A stretch of 64,000 nt of DNA from Sapria himalayana (taxonomy: Eukaryota; Streptophyta; Magnoliopsida; Malpighiales; Rafflesiaceae): the NCBI GenBank assembly GCA_029783825.1, contig JAREIK010000374.1:288468-352467 (forward strand), given 5' to 3'. The notes under the pieces were generated by a model. It was not told the DNA's origin. It made no database searches and saw only the letters and a program-made list of their open reading frames with translations. Both the position numbers and the translations under genes were made by a program. The first letter of the stretch is position 1; each line of letters opens with the position of its first letter. Below are positions 28,301-42,119 of this stretch, one piece after another.

Positions 28301-28680
28301 AAATATTTAGTTTCTTCTGCTTAATTTTAAACTTAGTACAATATGACTTGCAAGAAACTCCATATATATATATATATATAATGATTTTATTTTCCATTCA
28401 GTACCCATGACAATAAGGTAGTGTTGAATGTGGATACTATGTGATGAGATATATGAGAGATATCATCCTTGATCAAGGATGTCTTACAACAAAGGTATGT
28501 GTTTATTTGTTGTTTCTCAATATATCAGGTTTTTTTTTATTTTCAAATTTTATTGATGAAAATAATACTTTACTTTTCAATAGTTTAATGGGATGAAATA
28601 CGAGTTGGATGAAGGATGTCTTACAACAAAGATGAGTTGGATGAAGTACGATCTGAATGGGTGATGTTTGTGACTCAAAT
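25384..28680 (+). pseudogene. Inner CACTA second gene with C-terminal Ulp1-like (C48) peptidase domain, broken
   Basis: A multi-exon gene in the order typical of plant CACTA second ORFs. Exon 1 (to 25664) has a basic start (RNRCRGITRKP) and YSTWHHVPKQLKNKLWDSI. Exon 2 (25755-25967) has the CKSRRNRIKTIGRCFRSFK segment. Exon 3 (about 26037-26138) has HHLSRKGYAGLEEEM. Later exons are near 26220-26330, 26430-26800, 27048-27275 (CQLAIGTKENIVAAGT), 27379-27627, 27765-27943, 28032-28138 (HWVLVVLDI and YYLDSL) and 28419-28495 (ECGYYVMRYMRD). The last two carry the His, Asp and Cys expected of a Ulp1/SENP peptidase. Stops and frame changes at about 26512-26560, 26650 and around 28400 break it. Many plant CACTA elements carry such a domain, and its use to the element is unknown. 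Confidence 0.82.
26856..26888. repeat. Perfect 14-bp hairpin
   Basis: TTTTCATATCAACT (26856-26869), a 5-base loop, then its exact reverse complement (26875-26888). It lies in intron-like sequence of the second gene. It may be chance, a scar of a small insertion, or a footprint. Confidence 0.8.
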
Positions 28681-28799
28681 AATACTTTTCTCGGTTTGAA
28701 AAGCATCGGGGACACCATTTTGTATTGAAGCATGAACAAATTTTGGCATTTCCAACTATAACTTTTGATGAGGTTCATACTTTATATCTCTTTTGACCC

Positions 28800-30050
28800 A
28801 AACTATGACTGAAGGTAAATTATTAGACATAATCATTTGAAGACATTTTAGTATTTTTCTTACACATTCATTATATTTCTATAATTTCCAAAGGTTGAAT
28901 TACGTTAGTATATTGTATGCATGATTCATAGGCATTTAAAGGTAAACTTATATTTGGTCAAGTTAGAAAATCTTCCAACTTTGGAATGGTCCATGAACTA
29001 TTGTGATAATAAAGGTATTTTTTATAATGAGATCAAGTTTATTACTTCTTAATTTCTATTAAATATTCAAAACTTGAATATGCAATTGGAATTTTATTGT
29101 TATCATATTATCTTTTGTTTATGGTGTCAACCATAGATTTTTTTTGTAGATTGGCAATGGAAAAAATTATGATTTCGACTTTTGGCTTCAATACTTTACC
29201 ACAACATTGTAAATTATATTTTCACCCTTATAAAACACAATTATTATTTCAAGGCACAATTTTTTTTTTCACGCAGCCTTTATTTTATTAATGAATCTAA
29301 AACTATAAGTTGATTGGATTACTATATTTGTGTAATCAAATAGAACTTGAAATTACATTACATAGCATCTCATCGAGTTTTTTTTATGTGTTGGGAAGAT
29401 GACAAGTAATTTAACTTTTTATTTTATTATATTTATTTGGTTTTTGTAGTGTTTTTTCAAATTGTTTGTGAGATCTTTCAACTCACTACACACAAATAGG
29501 TTTTAAATGAATTATTATTGTTTTGTATTTTAAAAAATTTGATCAACTCTTATGCCATAATTGATAAATCTTCTAGCTTTATATTTTATCCATTACTACT
29601 AACTTTGTTTTTGTTGTTGTTAAATTTGTTTAATCGTATATGTCAATGGTTATATAAATTATTTTTATGATATGTTGTTATCATTCCTGTTTTTTTCCAA
29701 TACTCTATAATATATTTTTTTCTGCAAGTGTAATTATTTATTGTTCATCTTTTTGTATGTAGGTTACCTTATTTAGAAATTAACTTTCAACTTTGTTAGG
29801 CTAGCATGAACTAGTTTTTTGGAGATAAGGCACAATTGGGTTACATATATCAGAAAATTTGAATTGAATTAAAGAAATGAATGTTGAAATTGTGTTATAT
29901 TTTTTTTGAATTGTAAGAAGTCTGAGTTCCCCATTTTACTTGATAACTTTATTCTTGGTATGGATTGTAAAGAATGTTGTTCTTATGTGTATGCAGTATT
30001 ACAATAACAGATGAAAATATATTTACAATAATTATTAAATTTATATTTAA
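28800..30050. other. AT-rich 3' part of inner CACTA, nothing recognised
   Basis: T-rich on the plus strand, with only a weak open frame (29097-29291) of no recognisable content. Confidence 0.5.
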
Positions 30051-30336
30051 TTAAATCATTATCTTCCTTGACGCTTTTACTAAGCATCATAGTATTCAAA
30101 TAATTTACGATTGATACAACAAATTATGATGTTTTCTGCATGTCAAGGTAGATTAGTATAATAAACAATGACACTTTATTTTAGCATCAATGTATGATTC
30201 AACGACATTGCAAAAAAATGTCATTATATGGAATTACTTTTTATGTCAGGCTAGCAGATGCCGCTATCGATAAGTGACATGAATTATATATAATGATGCT
30301 TTTTAAGCATCTTTGATTATGTTTTTTGTTGTAGTG
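30051..30336. repeat. Inner CACTA right end and subterminal repeats
   Basis: TTGACGCTTTTAC, CAATGACACTTTA, CAACGACATTGC and AATGATGCTTTT motifs mirror the left subterminal set and end in GTTGTAGTG at 30336. Confidence 0.8.
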
Positions 30337-33300
30337 TATTTCGTCTGATTTTGATAGAAGTTCGAACTCATCTTTAGATAAAAATTTATCATCTTCAATT
30401 ACTACTAGGTAACCATTTGAGTCACATAAATTTTCTAGATCTTCTTCTACATGCATAGGCTCAATATTATTTATGTCATCTTTCTGGAATGTCAGTGCAA
30501 TATATAATTCTGTACTTCTTTGTTAATATGTTGGTTCTTCAAAATTTGATCCAGCTCTGATTTTTCAAATCACCCACCAATCACTCTGATCACGAGATAA
30601 ACTTGGATATATACAATAATATACTTGAGCAGCTTCAACTGCCATAATAAATAGCTCATATTGATTATATCAATATTTATGGTTAACATCCACTAACTTA
30701 TAATTAGAATGAATCTTTGTGCCCATATTTCGTGTAGGATCAAACCACTCGCACTTAAATAATACAATCTTATTATTTTCGAGTCCAGAATACTCCAACT
30801 CAAAAACTTCTTTGAGTTAACCATAATAATCAATCTCATCTACACTATAATCTGAGCCTTTAATGCATACACCAATATTCATTGTTATTTTAGAAGAACT
30901 ATGCCCATCTATGTGAAATTTATATCCATTAACAAAATACCCATGATAGGTTGTCACATATCTAAACAGGGCATTTACTTAGATTCTGAATGAAAATATT
31001 TGAATCTCCAATAGAAGTATCAAATGCATATGACATAAATTAAAAAAATGATATTAACAAATAAAAGATATTAATAAATTAAATAATTCAAAAATTTAAA
31101 ACTTAATAATTCTCACATAATTTTTGAACAAATTTGCAAATTTAGTTTCTAGCATATAATTGACATCATTGCTGGAAATTGCTGGTTGCCTATATTTTAA
31201 CTGCTTAACATAAATACTGCACAAATATAAAAAGAGAGAGAAAATGTATATCAATTTTTAATAATTCCTATTAAAGATAAAAGTAAACTATGATTAAACA
31301 TACAACCATTTTGGGTATAGATACTCAATATATGGTGCATCTTACTTAGAAATAAGTAAAACGTAGCTCAGGGTTACTTCGTACTCTTCATTTATCATAC
31401 ATCTTTTCATTGCTCTTCCAAATACTCTTCCAGGGTGCTTGAAGATAGATAGTTTGTCCATAGAATCATCTTCTACCATATATGACCTTCATCATTCCAA
31501 GGCACATTTCTATTCTTTGTATTGATATTATCCTCAAAATAATAAGAACAAAATGATGATGCTTCTTCTACTAAATATGCATTGCAAATTGAACCTTCAA
31601 CTTTTGCCTTGTTTCTAACATTCAATTCTAACTTACGAAGATACCTACAACCACAAATGTTAGGTTTCAATTATATTAAATTATAATATTACTTTTTGTA
31701 TGAAATAATAAAACACAACAAATTATATGTATTTACCTCTCAAAAGGATACATCCACCTATATTGCACTAGCCCTGCTATCCTTGCTTCAAGTGCCAATT
31801 GGACCGGCAAATGCTTTATTTAGTCAAAAAAAACTCAGTGGGAATATCCATTCAAGCTTACAAATAATAAGTGGAATGCCATTCTCCAGCTTCACCATGT
31901 CATCTATTTTGATTGTGGCTTCAGTTAGCTATTTGAAAAATAAACTAAGTTCTGTAAGGACCTTCCAAACACATAGGGGAAGTAATTCATGTAATGCAAT
32001 TAGTATTAATCTCTACATAAATACATGACAGTCATGACTTTTCATTCCAGATAACTTAAGATTCTTCATATCCATGCATCTACCCATATTTGACACATAT
32101 CCATCAAGGAATTTCAAATTTTTTAACCCATTCACATAATATCTGTCTTGCCTTCTTATCAAGTGTGTAGCAAGCTTTAGGGAATATACTTGTTGTCTCA
32201 TTCAGTTTCAATTCAGGATATCAACATGTAATCATTTAGCTCTTGTCTTGATTTTAAAGAATCTTTTGTTTTTTCGTATACATTAAGGATAGTGTTTAAA
32301 ACATTGTCAAACATATTTTTTTCAATATGCATTACATCTATGTTATGACGAATTAAATTGGATTTCCAATAGGGTAAGTCCCAAAATATACTACGTTTCC
32401 TCCAGCCAAATATTTTGCCTATTGGTCCATTACTCCTAGTAGTATCCTTTTTAGTTACCTTCTTCGAACTCAAACTCTGAATCTTTGTCATAATATCATC
32501 TCCTAAATGAACAGCTGATGCAACTGTCATCACAATTTTATTTTTTCGAAATGCAGTTCTATTTCTTTGAAATGGATGATTTGTAGGTAGAAACTTACGA
32601 TAGTTATCAAACCATGACTATTTACCACTAAATTTGAGGGTAAATGCATCATAATTTGTCATGCAATACATGCATGTGAATCATCCTATAGTACTCCAGC
32701 TAGACAACATTGAATATACGAGAAGTAACTTATCGTCCACATAAGGGCCATCCACATAATGAAATTTTACTTCTTTGAGATATCATATGTATTCACGCCA
32801 ACATCCCACAAATGATTAAACATTGCAATAAGAGGCTCTAAGAAAACATCTAGCATATCTTTTGAATTTTTTGTTTCTGGAACTAATATTGACAAAACCA
32901 TATATTTCTCCTTCATACACAACCACGGAGGCAAGTTATAAGGTGTCACTATCACTTTCCATGTTGAATACTGTTGTCGAGATTGCCCAAATTGCTGAAA
33001 TCCATTTGTGTAGAGACCCAATCTCACATTTTGACTTTCAGCTGCAAAATCTTAATGTATATAATTAAAATGCTTCCAAGCAAGTGAATTTAATAGATGA
33101 TGCATTACCCATTCTTCAATCTCATGCTGATAAGTCACCTCATATCATGTTCTGTAGTATTTGATGCATATAGTCTTTGTAATCGAGGTATTAATGGAAA
33201 ATAATAAATCTTCTTAAATGCAACTTTCAATTTTTGTCGCATATTTACAGCACAAGGTACCTTCTTTAATCAATGATGATCACAAAACTTACAGCTAATT

Positions 33301-33925
33301 AAATCACTATAACCATCCCAATATAACATATATCCATTGAACCAAGAATCAATTTTTTTCACTAGTAGACCCATTCCTTATAGTAACTTCTTAGTGTTGT
33401 AAAAGTTGTTAGTGATCAAATTATTATCTAGAATAATTTCCTTCATTAGTTTTGTCACCATATCAAATAATTTTTTAGACATATGATTTTCGGACTTAAT
33501 GCTCATTAATTGAGCCACAAGTGATAATTGTGAATATGTTTTACAACCAGGTCACAACTCTTTATCTGCTTTAAGCATTTCATAAAAATTTTGAGATTTA
33601 GGATTAGGTGGTTCATCCATGGAATCCATATTGAATTTAGCACCAGTAGCTTCCGTGATCATTCTATGGTATGTGTTTGATGAATCTTCACTATAAGCAA
33701 ATTCAATACCCTCATTTTGGTCAATGTTCAGAGCCATTGTACTTTTCCCATGATAAATCCAAACAAAATAATTAGACATAAAGCCATATTTTTCCAAATG
33801 GTATCTTATATTATTTGCATCATGAAAGGAGATATTCTTACACTGTAATGATTACATGGATACTTAATTTTGTATCCATCCATCCATCTCGATTGACTAC
33901 ATGAAAATTTGATGAATGTTTCAAG
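30337..33925 (-). pseudogene. Outer CACTA transposase (TNP2-like), decayed and split by inner CACTA
   Basis: The minus-strand start is near 33925 (MDGYKIKYPCNHYS). In order come YFVWIYHGKSTMAL (33.75 kb), MLKADKELWPGCKTYSQLS (33.55 kb), VTPYNLPPWLCMKEKYMVLS (32.92 kb), SIFWDLPYWKSN and HNIDVMHIEKNM (32.4-32.3 kb), MKNLKLSGMKSHDCHVFM (32.05 kb), QYRWMYPFER (31.75 kb), an intron to about 31650, RYLRKLELNVRNKAKVEGS (31.6 kb), and a DUF4216 region (31.0-30.4 kb) with LEYSGLENNKIVLFKCEWF. The frame ends ...ELLSKSDEI at the inner element. Across the gap, from 19297 leftward, it goes on SEHPLKDDSDADN and stops. Many stops and frameshifts are present, more than in the inner transposase, in line with the outer element being older. 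Confidence 0.88.
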
Positions 33926-34289
33926 CCCACTCAAAAAATATTTATTCAAAATTCCATTCATAAACCATATGTACATCTAATGACGATCTGAACACATTTT
34001 CCCTATTTTATTGACAAAAAAATATAGCTCAATCATTATTTTTTATTTAAACATTCTATTACTTCAAAATATACTAATAATTAAATAAATTTACTTACAA
34101 ATGAATATTTAAAAATTAAATATCATGAATATCGAGGCAATGCATTGGTAGAATCTACATGAATAGTAAAAGTAATTTTTAGCATGATAAAGATTAATAG
34201 ATACCATGGTAATACAAGATAAAGGGAGCAAAATATGATAATGCACAAGAGAGGAAAGCAAAAAAGATTGACATTTAACGTTTGAAGAG

Positions 34290-34720
34290 GGAGAGGGGGA
34301 GAGAGAGAGAGAGAGAAGGTGGGGAGAGAGAGGGGCAGAGAAATGGAGAGACAGGGAGAGAAAGAGAGAGAGAGAATGCGAGAAAGGGGAGAGGCAGAGA
34401 GAGAGAAAGGGGAGAGGCAGAGAGAGAGAAAGGGGAGAGGCATAGAGAGAGAAAGGGGGAGAGAGGGGGAAAGAGAAATGGAAAAAGAGATAGAGAGAGG
34501 GAGAGAGAGGGAGAGAGAGGAGGAGAGAGGGAGTGAGAGGGAGTGAGAGGAGGAGAGAGGGAGAGAGAGGGAGTGAGAGTGAGAGGGAGAGAGAGGGAGA
34601 GAGAGAACAAGCAAGAAAGGAGAGAGAAAAAATAACAAGAGAGAGTGTGTGACACAGAAAGAAAAAGTGGAAGAGAGTGACATAGATAGATAGAGAGGGA
34701 GAGAGAGACACATAGAGAAT
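34290..34720. repeat. 430-bp GA-rich (coding strand CT-rich) tract
   Basis: Near-continuous GAGAGAGG/GAAAGGGG repeat on the plus strand, with interspersed GGCAGAGAGAGAG units. It lies about 370 bp upstream of the outer TNP2 start, so on that gene's coding strand it is a long pyrimidine tract in the promoter or leader. Open frames through it are low-complexity artefacts. Confidence 0.9.
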
Positions 34721-36142
34721 GTAGTATTAGAATGAAGGATTACATAAAAGAAAAAAAAATTTCAGTAAAAACTTATCAAATACTACATCTTTTGTCATAT
34801 ATAAGTTCATATATGAGCCTGAGGACCTAGGGCTGGGATTAGTTAATAGTATGACCCTTATTTGTATTATACCATATATGAGCTTTACCAATAGACACTC
34901 TCATGCAATGTGCTTACATATTGTTGATATTCTATTTTTTATCATTTAATTTCAAGTTAGTGCAAAAAATTAGTATTATCCCATATATAATTATATGTTT
35001 GTATACATATAGTAAATGTAGTTATAAATAGTTACATATAGTTAAACATATAGTTATATATAGATATATGCATACAAGTAGTTATAAGTAGGTATACATA
35101 AATGTATACAAAGTTAAAAATAATTATTTAGATTTACATATATGTATACATATATGTACACATAATTAAAAATAAAGTTATATTTATTTATATAGAGTTT
35201 TTTATAGTTATACTAATATTTATATATAGTTATACACATATAGTTAAACATTATGTTGTATGTTTTTATACATATAATTATAAATATAGTTACATGTGGT
35301 TATACATATAGCTACACATATAGTTAAACTTATATTTATACATGTATGTATATATATTTTATCATATAATATCATATATTTATACATATAGTTATGTATA
35401 GTTATGGATATACTAAAATACATCTTTTATACTAATATATAAAAATGTATATTAAATATATTTTGTTAATTATATATTTAAATATAGTTATGTATACAAT
35501 TTTTATAGTTATACATATAGTAAGATAGAATTATTTAAAGTTATATGTTATTATACATATAATATATATAGATATAAAAAATTATATATCATTAAACATT
35601 TAGTCACACGCACACACACACACACACACACACATATTCATATGAGTAGTTAAAATTAGTTATACAAAAATATTTACAAAGTTATAAACAATAAAAAATT
35701 TACATATATGTATACATACATACATACATACATATATATATATATATTATATATATATAGTTAAAAATATAGTTATATTTAATTATATAATGTTTTATTT
35801 AGTTTTACAAATATTTATATATAGTTATATAAATATTTATATATAATTATACACATATAATTAAACATAATGTTGTATGTTATTATACATGTAATTATAA
35901 ATATAATTACATGTGGTTATACATATAGTTATAGTTATATTTATACATGTTGGTATATATATATATTTTTATAATTTTATAAATGTATACATATAGATAT
36001 TTATAGGTATATATATTGTAAAATACATTTTTATATACTAATATATAAAAATGTATATTAAATATATATTAATAATATTTTTAAATATAGTTATGTATAA
36101 TATTTTATAGTTATATATTTAGTCAAAGACAATTATTTATGG
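34721..36142. repeat. AT-rich tract of diverged ATAGTTATACATATAGTTA units
   Basis: Repeated variants of (A)TAGTTATA(C)ATATAG with short (CA)n at 35608-35634 and (CATA)n near 35715. There are no genes. It continues on the far side of the ARF1 retrocopy (37077-37610), so the retrocopy landed within it. Confidence 0.75.
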
Positions 36143-36159
36143 TTATATGTTCTTATACC
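36143..36159. repeat. Target site duplication of ARF1 retrocopy, left
   Basis: TTATATGTTCTTATACC, identical to 37060-37076. Confidence 0.92.
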
Positions 36160-37059
<900 letters not shown>

Positions 37060-37076
37060 TTATATGTTCTTATACC
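37060..37076. repeat. Target site duplication of ARF1 retrocopy, right
   Basis: TTATATGTTCTTATACC, identical to 36143-36159. The bases beyond differ, which sets the borders. Confidence 0.92.
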
Positions 37077-37611
37077 TAAAGTATATAAAATTAAAAATAG
37101 AGTTATATATAGTTAAACATATAATTATATATAGATATATTCATACAAGTAGTTATGAGTAGGTATACATAAAAATATACAAAGTTATATTTAAATATAT
37201 AGATTTAATTATATGAATACATATATGTATACATAGATACAAATATAGTTATATTTAATTATATAGAGTTATAAATAGGTATACAAATATTTATATATAG
37301 TTATACATATACTGTTATAAATATGTATGTAGTTAAAGATATAGTTATATATAACATTTTTATAGTTATACATTTAGTAAAATACAATTATATATAGTTA
37401 TATATTATTAAAGATATGATATATTTTGTTAAAAATATAATTATATAGAATTACTCATATAGTTATAAAATATTATATAAATAAAAAAATAGGTATATAT
37501 AGATATTAATATAGTTATAAAAATAGTTTACACAGTTATAAATATAGTTAAATATAAATTATCAAGAGTTTTATATAGTTATACAAATATTTATAAATAG
37601 TTATCATATAC
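37077..37611. repeat. AT-rich ATAGTTATA tract, continued
   Basis: Same degenerate units as 34721-36142, with no coding sign. Confidence 0.7.
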
Positions 37612-37995
37612 TATGATAACAACACACACTTAAATGCCCAATTGAATTGGACCACTATAGAGAAAGAACTTGTATCAACAACTTTTCTTTTAGCAAATTA
37701 ATATCATATTTAGTGGGAACCAAAGTTATAGTATATACTAAATATTCTATAATCAAATATCTCATAGAAAAGAAAGATGTCATGCCTAGATCGATTTGAT
37801 GGATTTTACTATTACAATAGTTTGAACTAGAGATATTAGATAAGAAATGTATAATCAAAATTGAAAGTAGCTTATCAAGACTAGAAAAAGAAGATAGAAG
37901 GGTTATTTAAGAAGATATTAGATAGATTTTTTTATTTGAACAAATTATAGTTTTGAATGAAAATGTAACTCCATGATATGTAGTATTGAATAAAC
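37612..37995 (+). pseudogene. Ty3/gypsy pol fragment (RNase H region)
   Basis: The plus-strand translation gives NAQLNWTTIEKELVSTTF, a frame change, then LVGTKVIVYTKYSIIKYLIEK (residues in that order, close to 37705-37768), MPRSI-stop-WILLLQ, FELEILDKK and LSRLEKED. This is the characteristic RNase H to connection region of plant Ty3/gypsy polyproteins. At least three stops and one frameshift are present. No LTRs or other pol domains are visible nearby, so it is an isolated old fragment inside the outer CACTA. Confidence 0.85.
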
Positions 37996-38159
37996 CTTAT
38001 CATTGCAAGTAGTACTTTGATCAAATTTTGAGGCAAAGTGCTATAGTTGGGAGATTAGTAGTATCTCGCAATAATGTAACTTTTTGCTCTTGCTCTCATG
38101 AATTTGTGGAACATGTTAATATTTATGTGCTCAAGTATTTTTCTTGTCAAAATTAATAT

Positions 38160-38550
38160 TGATATTTACATATATATGCATAAATATATATGTTCATATA
38201 CACTGTCCTACACACACACACATTTATACATCCATATACATTACTATACATTATATATCTGCAATACACATGTTTGTACTTTTGTATATATTCACACATG
38301 TATCTACATTTTCAAAGTAGTGTGTATATACTTGTATGCATGCATATACTATTTTACACCCACACAAACACACACATATACATATATATGCAATGTATTT
38401 TTAAAGTTACACATAAAACTATTATATGTGTGTGTGTGTGTGTGTGTAAATGTATTTAAAATTTTTTGATTTTGAAAATTTAATTAAATTAAAATATTAT
38501 ATATTGTACACAATTTATAAAATATTGTAAATTCTTTATATTTAAAATAA

Positions 38551-38599
<49 letters not shown>

Positions 38600-38620
38600 C
38601 ATGTGTGTGTGTGAAGCATA
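38160..38620. repeat. TACA/CACA and (TG)n microsatellites
   Basis: Mixed ACATA/ACACAC simple repeats at 38160-38400, (TG)n at 38426-38447 and a longer (TG)n at 38553-38613. The two open frames here are low-complexity. Confidence 0.85.
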
Positions 38621-39645
38621 TTAATGCGTAAAATCAAATTATGAATTAAATATATGAGCTTCTATTTTATTCAAATAGTTACTTTTTTAATATTTATATT
38701 AAAATAACTATCATTATACTCATATAAATAAATGAAGTTGGCATATTTGTAAATTATTTAGTTTTTACAATTATGTTAAAAATGAAAATATAGTTCATAA
38801 GTATATAATATTGATTTTGATTATCTATATAATTTTTTTATTAAAATATTAATGTCTATGATAAATTTCTACCCATTATTTATTGTTATTAATAAATTTT
38901 TAGAAACTTTAAAATTCAAACAAATATAATGTAGTGCATATAAAAACATGCCTTTAATATTTGGTAAAAAATCAATTATTTCTTTAATTATCTTCAAACA
39001 AAATAGATTACCATATAACTGCATGGGTAAATTTTTCTATAAGTAATTATTATTTTTATTTTATTCAAAATATATAAATGACCATATAAATATATGTATT
39101 TTTTTTTAAAATAATTATTTTTAAATTTTTCTTTCAAATTTAATACATTACAAATGTTTTTTTTGTAATTAATATATACATTTCAAACATTGTTTATTTA
39201 TAATAAATATAGCATATTGCAAATTATGAGGTGCAATTTTTATTTGTAATTAAATTTTAATTTTAAATTTTTATCTTTGTAAATTGAAACTGCATCACAT
39301 ATATATTTTAAAATTTTTTAATAATATTTATTACACAAACATATTATTATTTGTTTTGAAATTTATAAACATGAATTTTAACAAATGAATATTTTATTAG
39401 AAATCAATTTTAGTTAAATGATATTAAGTGAAACAAAAATACAAACCCTAAACATATTAAATCATAATGATTTATACAAACATTTAAAAATACAATAAAA
39501 ATACCTTTAAGGTTGAAAAGATTAAATTTATGTTTTTAAAATATATGGGAAAATAATAAAGATATATTATACAATATCCAAAAAAACATGTATGAATGAG
39601 ATGAATGTTATGAATGGATATTAAGTTTTTGAAGCATCTAGTTAT
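38621..39645. other. AT-rich filler, nothing recognised
   Basis: No long frames and no recognised repeat. It is part of the outer CACTA's long 5' region. Confidence 0.5.
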
Positions 39646-39649
39646 ACAT

Positions 39650-40545
<896 letters not shown>

Positions 40546-40905
40546 TTTGAACCATCAACATCCACACAATGAGAACGCATTATATAAAAAATGCATGAAG
40601 TATGTATACGAATAAGTTTATACAGGCAATCCAAGCATACCATGGTGATTAGTGAAGAAGAATTTCAAAATAAAAAAATAACAGAATCAAAATGCATACT
40701 CTAGCATTAAGATAATTGAATAAGAATTAGGGTAGTAAATGTACCTCAAATCAATAAGAAATATTGCTTATATTACTCTTCGATTAGGTTTTGATGCGTC
40801 AGTGTCGAGAGATAGAGGTAGACTATGGAGGACTTAGGTGCTTCACTAGTTAGAGCTGTCACTCCCATCTCAGCAACAAGTGATTATATATATTACCAAA
40901 ATATT
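40546..40905 (-). other. Possible 5' leader of outer CACTA or captured fragment
   Basis: Less AT-biased than its surroundings. On the minus strand a short frame starts MGVTALTSEAPKSS near 40874 and ends after about 30 codons. It lies between the element end and the TNP2 gene, where a non-coding first exon could be. I cannot identify it. Confidence 0.25.
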
Positions 40906-42119
40906 TAAATTTTTAATTATAAAAACATTAAATAAACAATATATATATATATATATAATACAAAAAGACTAATTTTTTTATTTATTATCAAAATTTTTTC
41001 AACAAAATTCATATGTGTGTAGCAAGGTACACATGAAAAACAAACACCTTTCAATTTTTTATTATAAAATTAATTAATTAAACAATAAATATATAAACAA
41101 TTTAAAAAAATTATATGTTCAGCCTTATAAAAAAAATATCAAAAAGCTACAAAATTTACAAGCATCATATAATAAGACATACATGAAAAGATGATTTATC
41201 TTCTAGCCACTCTCCTAAGAGTTATAAAATACTCTTAATGTTAAAAAATATATAAATATATATATTATATGGTTATAAAATTTTAACAATTCATATTAAT
41301 TTTTATGAAGATAATATGAAATAATTTTAAAGGCATAAAATGTAATATTATTTGATATCATTAAAACTTTTAAAAATTCAAAAAATTACTTAAGGTGAGA
41401 AGAAAATTAAAAAAAGTTATATTTATTATTTTAATAAAGATTGAATGTTAAAACCTAATAGTAAAAAAATTACTAAATTATTTAATTCTTATAAATTTTA
41501 GTAGGGGCAAACATCTATGTTTTTATTTTTAAATAGTAATTTATTTTCTTATAAATTTAATGAAAGAAAATTTTAATTTTTATTATAATTCAAGAATTTT
41601 AAATTTTGTATTAATTATTTTGTTAAAAGTTTTCTATGATCATAAATTTTTTTTATAATTATAATAATATTAATATTTACTAGTTTATTCATCATTTCAG
41701 ATATTTTTGAAAATATTTTCTATATAATCATACAATGAATTATTTTACATTTATATTAAAAGAAATTTTATAGTATGTTAATTTAATTTTTAAAATATCA
41801 TAAAAATTATTATACTTATAGAATTAATTATTTAATGTTACTTTAATACAACATTTTAAGTTTCTTAATTAAAAATTTTCGAAAAATATTTTGTATAATT
41901 TTTTTAAAATGTATACATCATAAAAATAGATATTTTAATCCTTATTAATATATATTTTTTTATTTTTATATATTTTAAATTATGTATTTATTATATCCAT
42001 TTTTTAAATTTTACAAGGAGAATGTATCTTTCAAGAATCGCTCATCTATAGACCAGTAACATACATTAAATAAACAAAATTAAATAAAATATTCAAACTA
42101 ATAATAAATTAAAAAAATT
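40906..42119. other. AT-rich inner flank of outer CACTA end
   Basis: No coding sign. The section 41235-41870 has a close relative at 55120-55670, and 41470-42120 has a more distant relative at 59840-60420. Confidence 0.7.

Larger units (their letters stand above)
19301..30336 (+). mobile_element. Inner CACTA element, 11036 bp, nested in the outer TNP2 gene
   Basis: The left end reads CACTACAACCAAACTTC from 19301. The right end, read on the minus strand from 30336, is CACTACAACAAAAAACAT. The flanking trinucleotide is TAT on both sides (19298-19300 and 30337-30339), the expected 3-bp target duplication. Joining the flanks after removing the element and one TAT gives a continuous minus-strand reading frame for the outer element's transposase, which confirms both borders. 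Inside, on the plus strand, are a TNP2-like transposase gene (21728-25108) and a second gene ending in a Ulp1-like peptidase domain (25384-28680). The 5' part carries what look like captured gene pieces. Both genes are broken, so the element is not autonomous now. Confidence 0.93.

Noticed and set aside
34109..34713. Long Leu/Ser/Pro-rich minus frames and Arg/Glu/Gly-rich plus frames through the GA tract
   Set aside because: Composition artefact of a homopurine tract; all registers are open.
38098..38469. Frames at 38.1-38.5 kb and 39.75-40.39 kb with CVCVCV, THTHTH or IYIYIY runs
   Set aside because: Translation of TG/CA and TA dinucleotide repeats.
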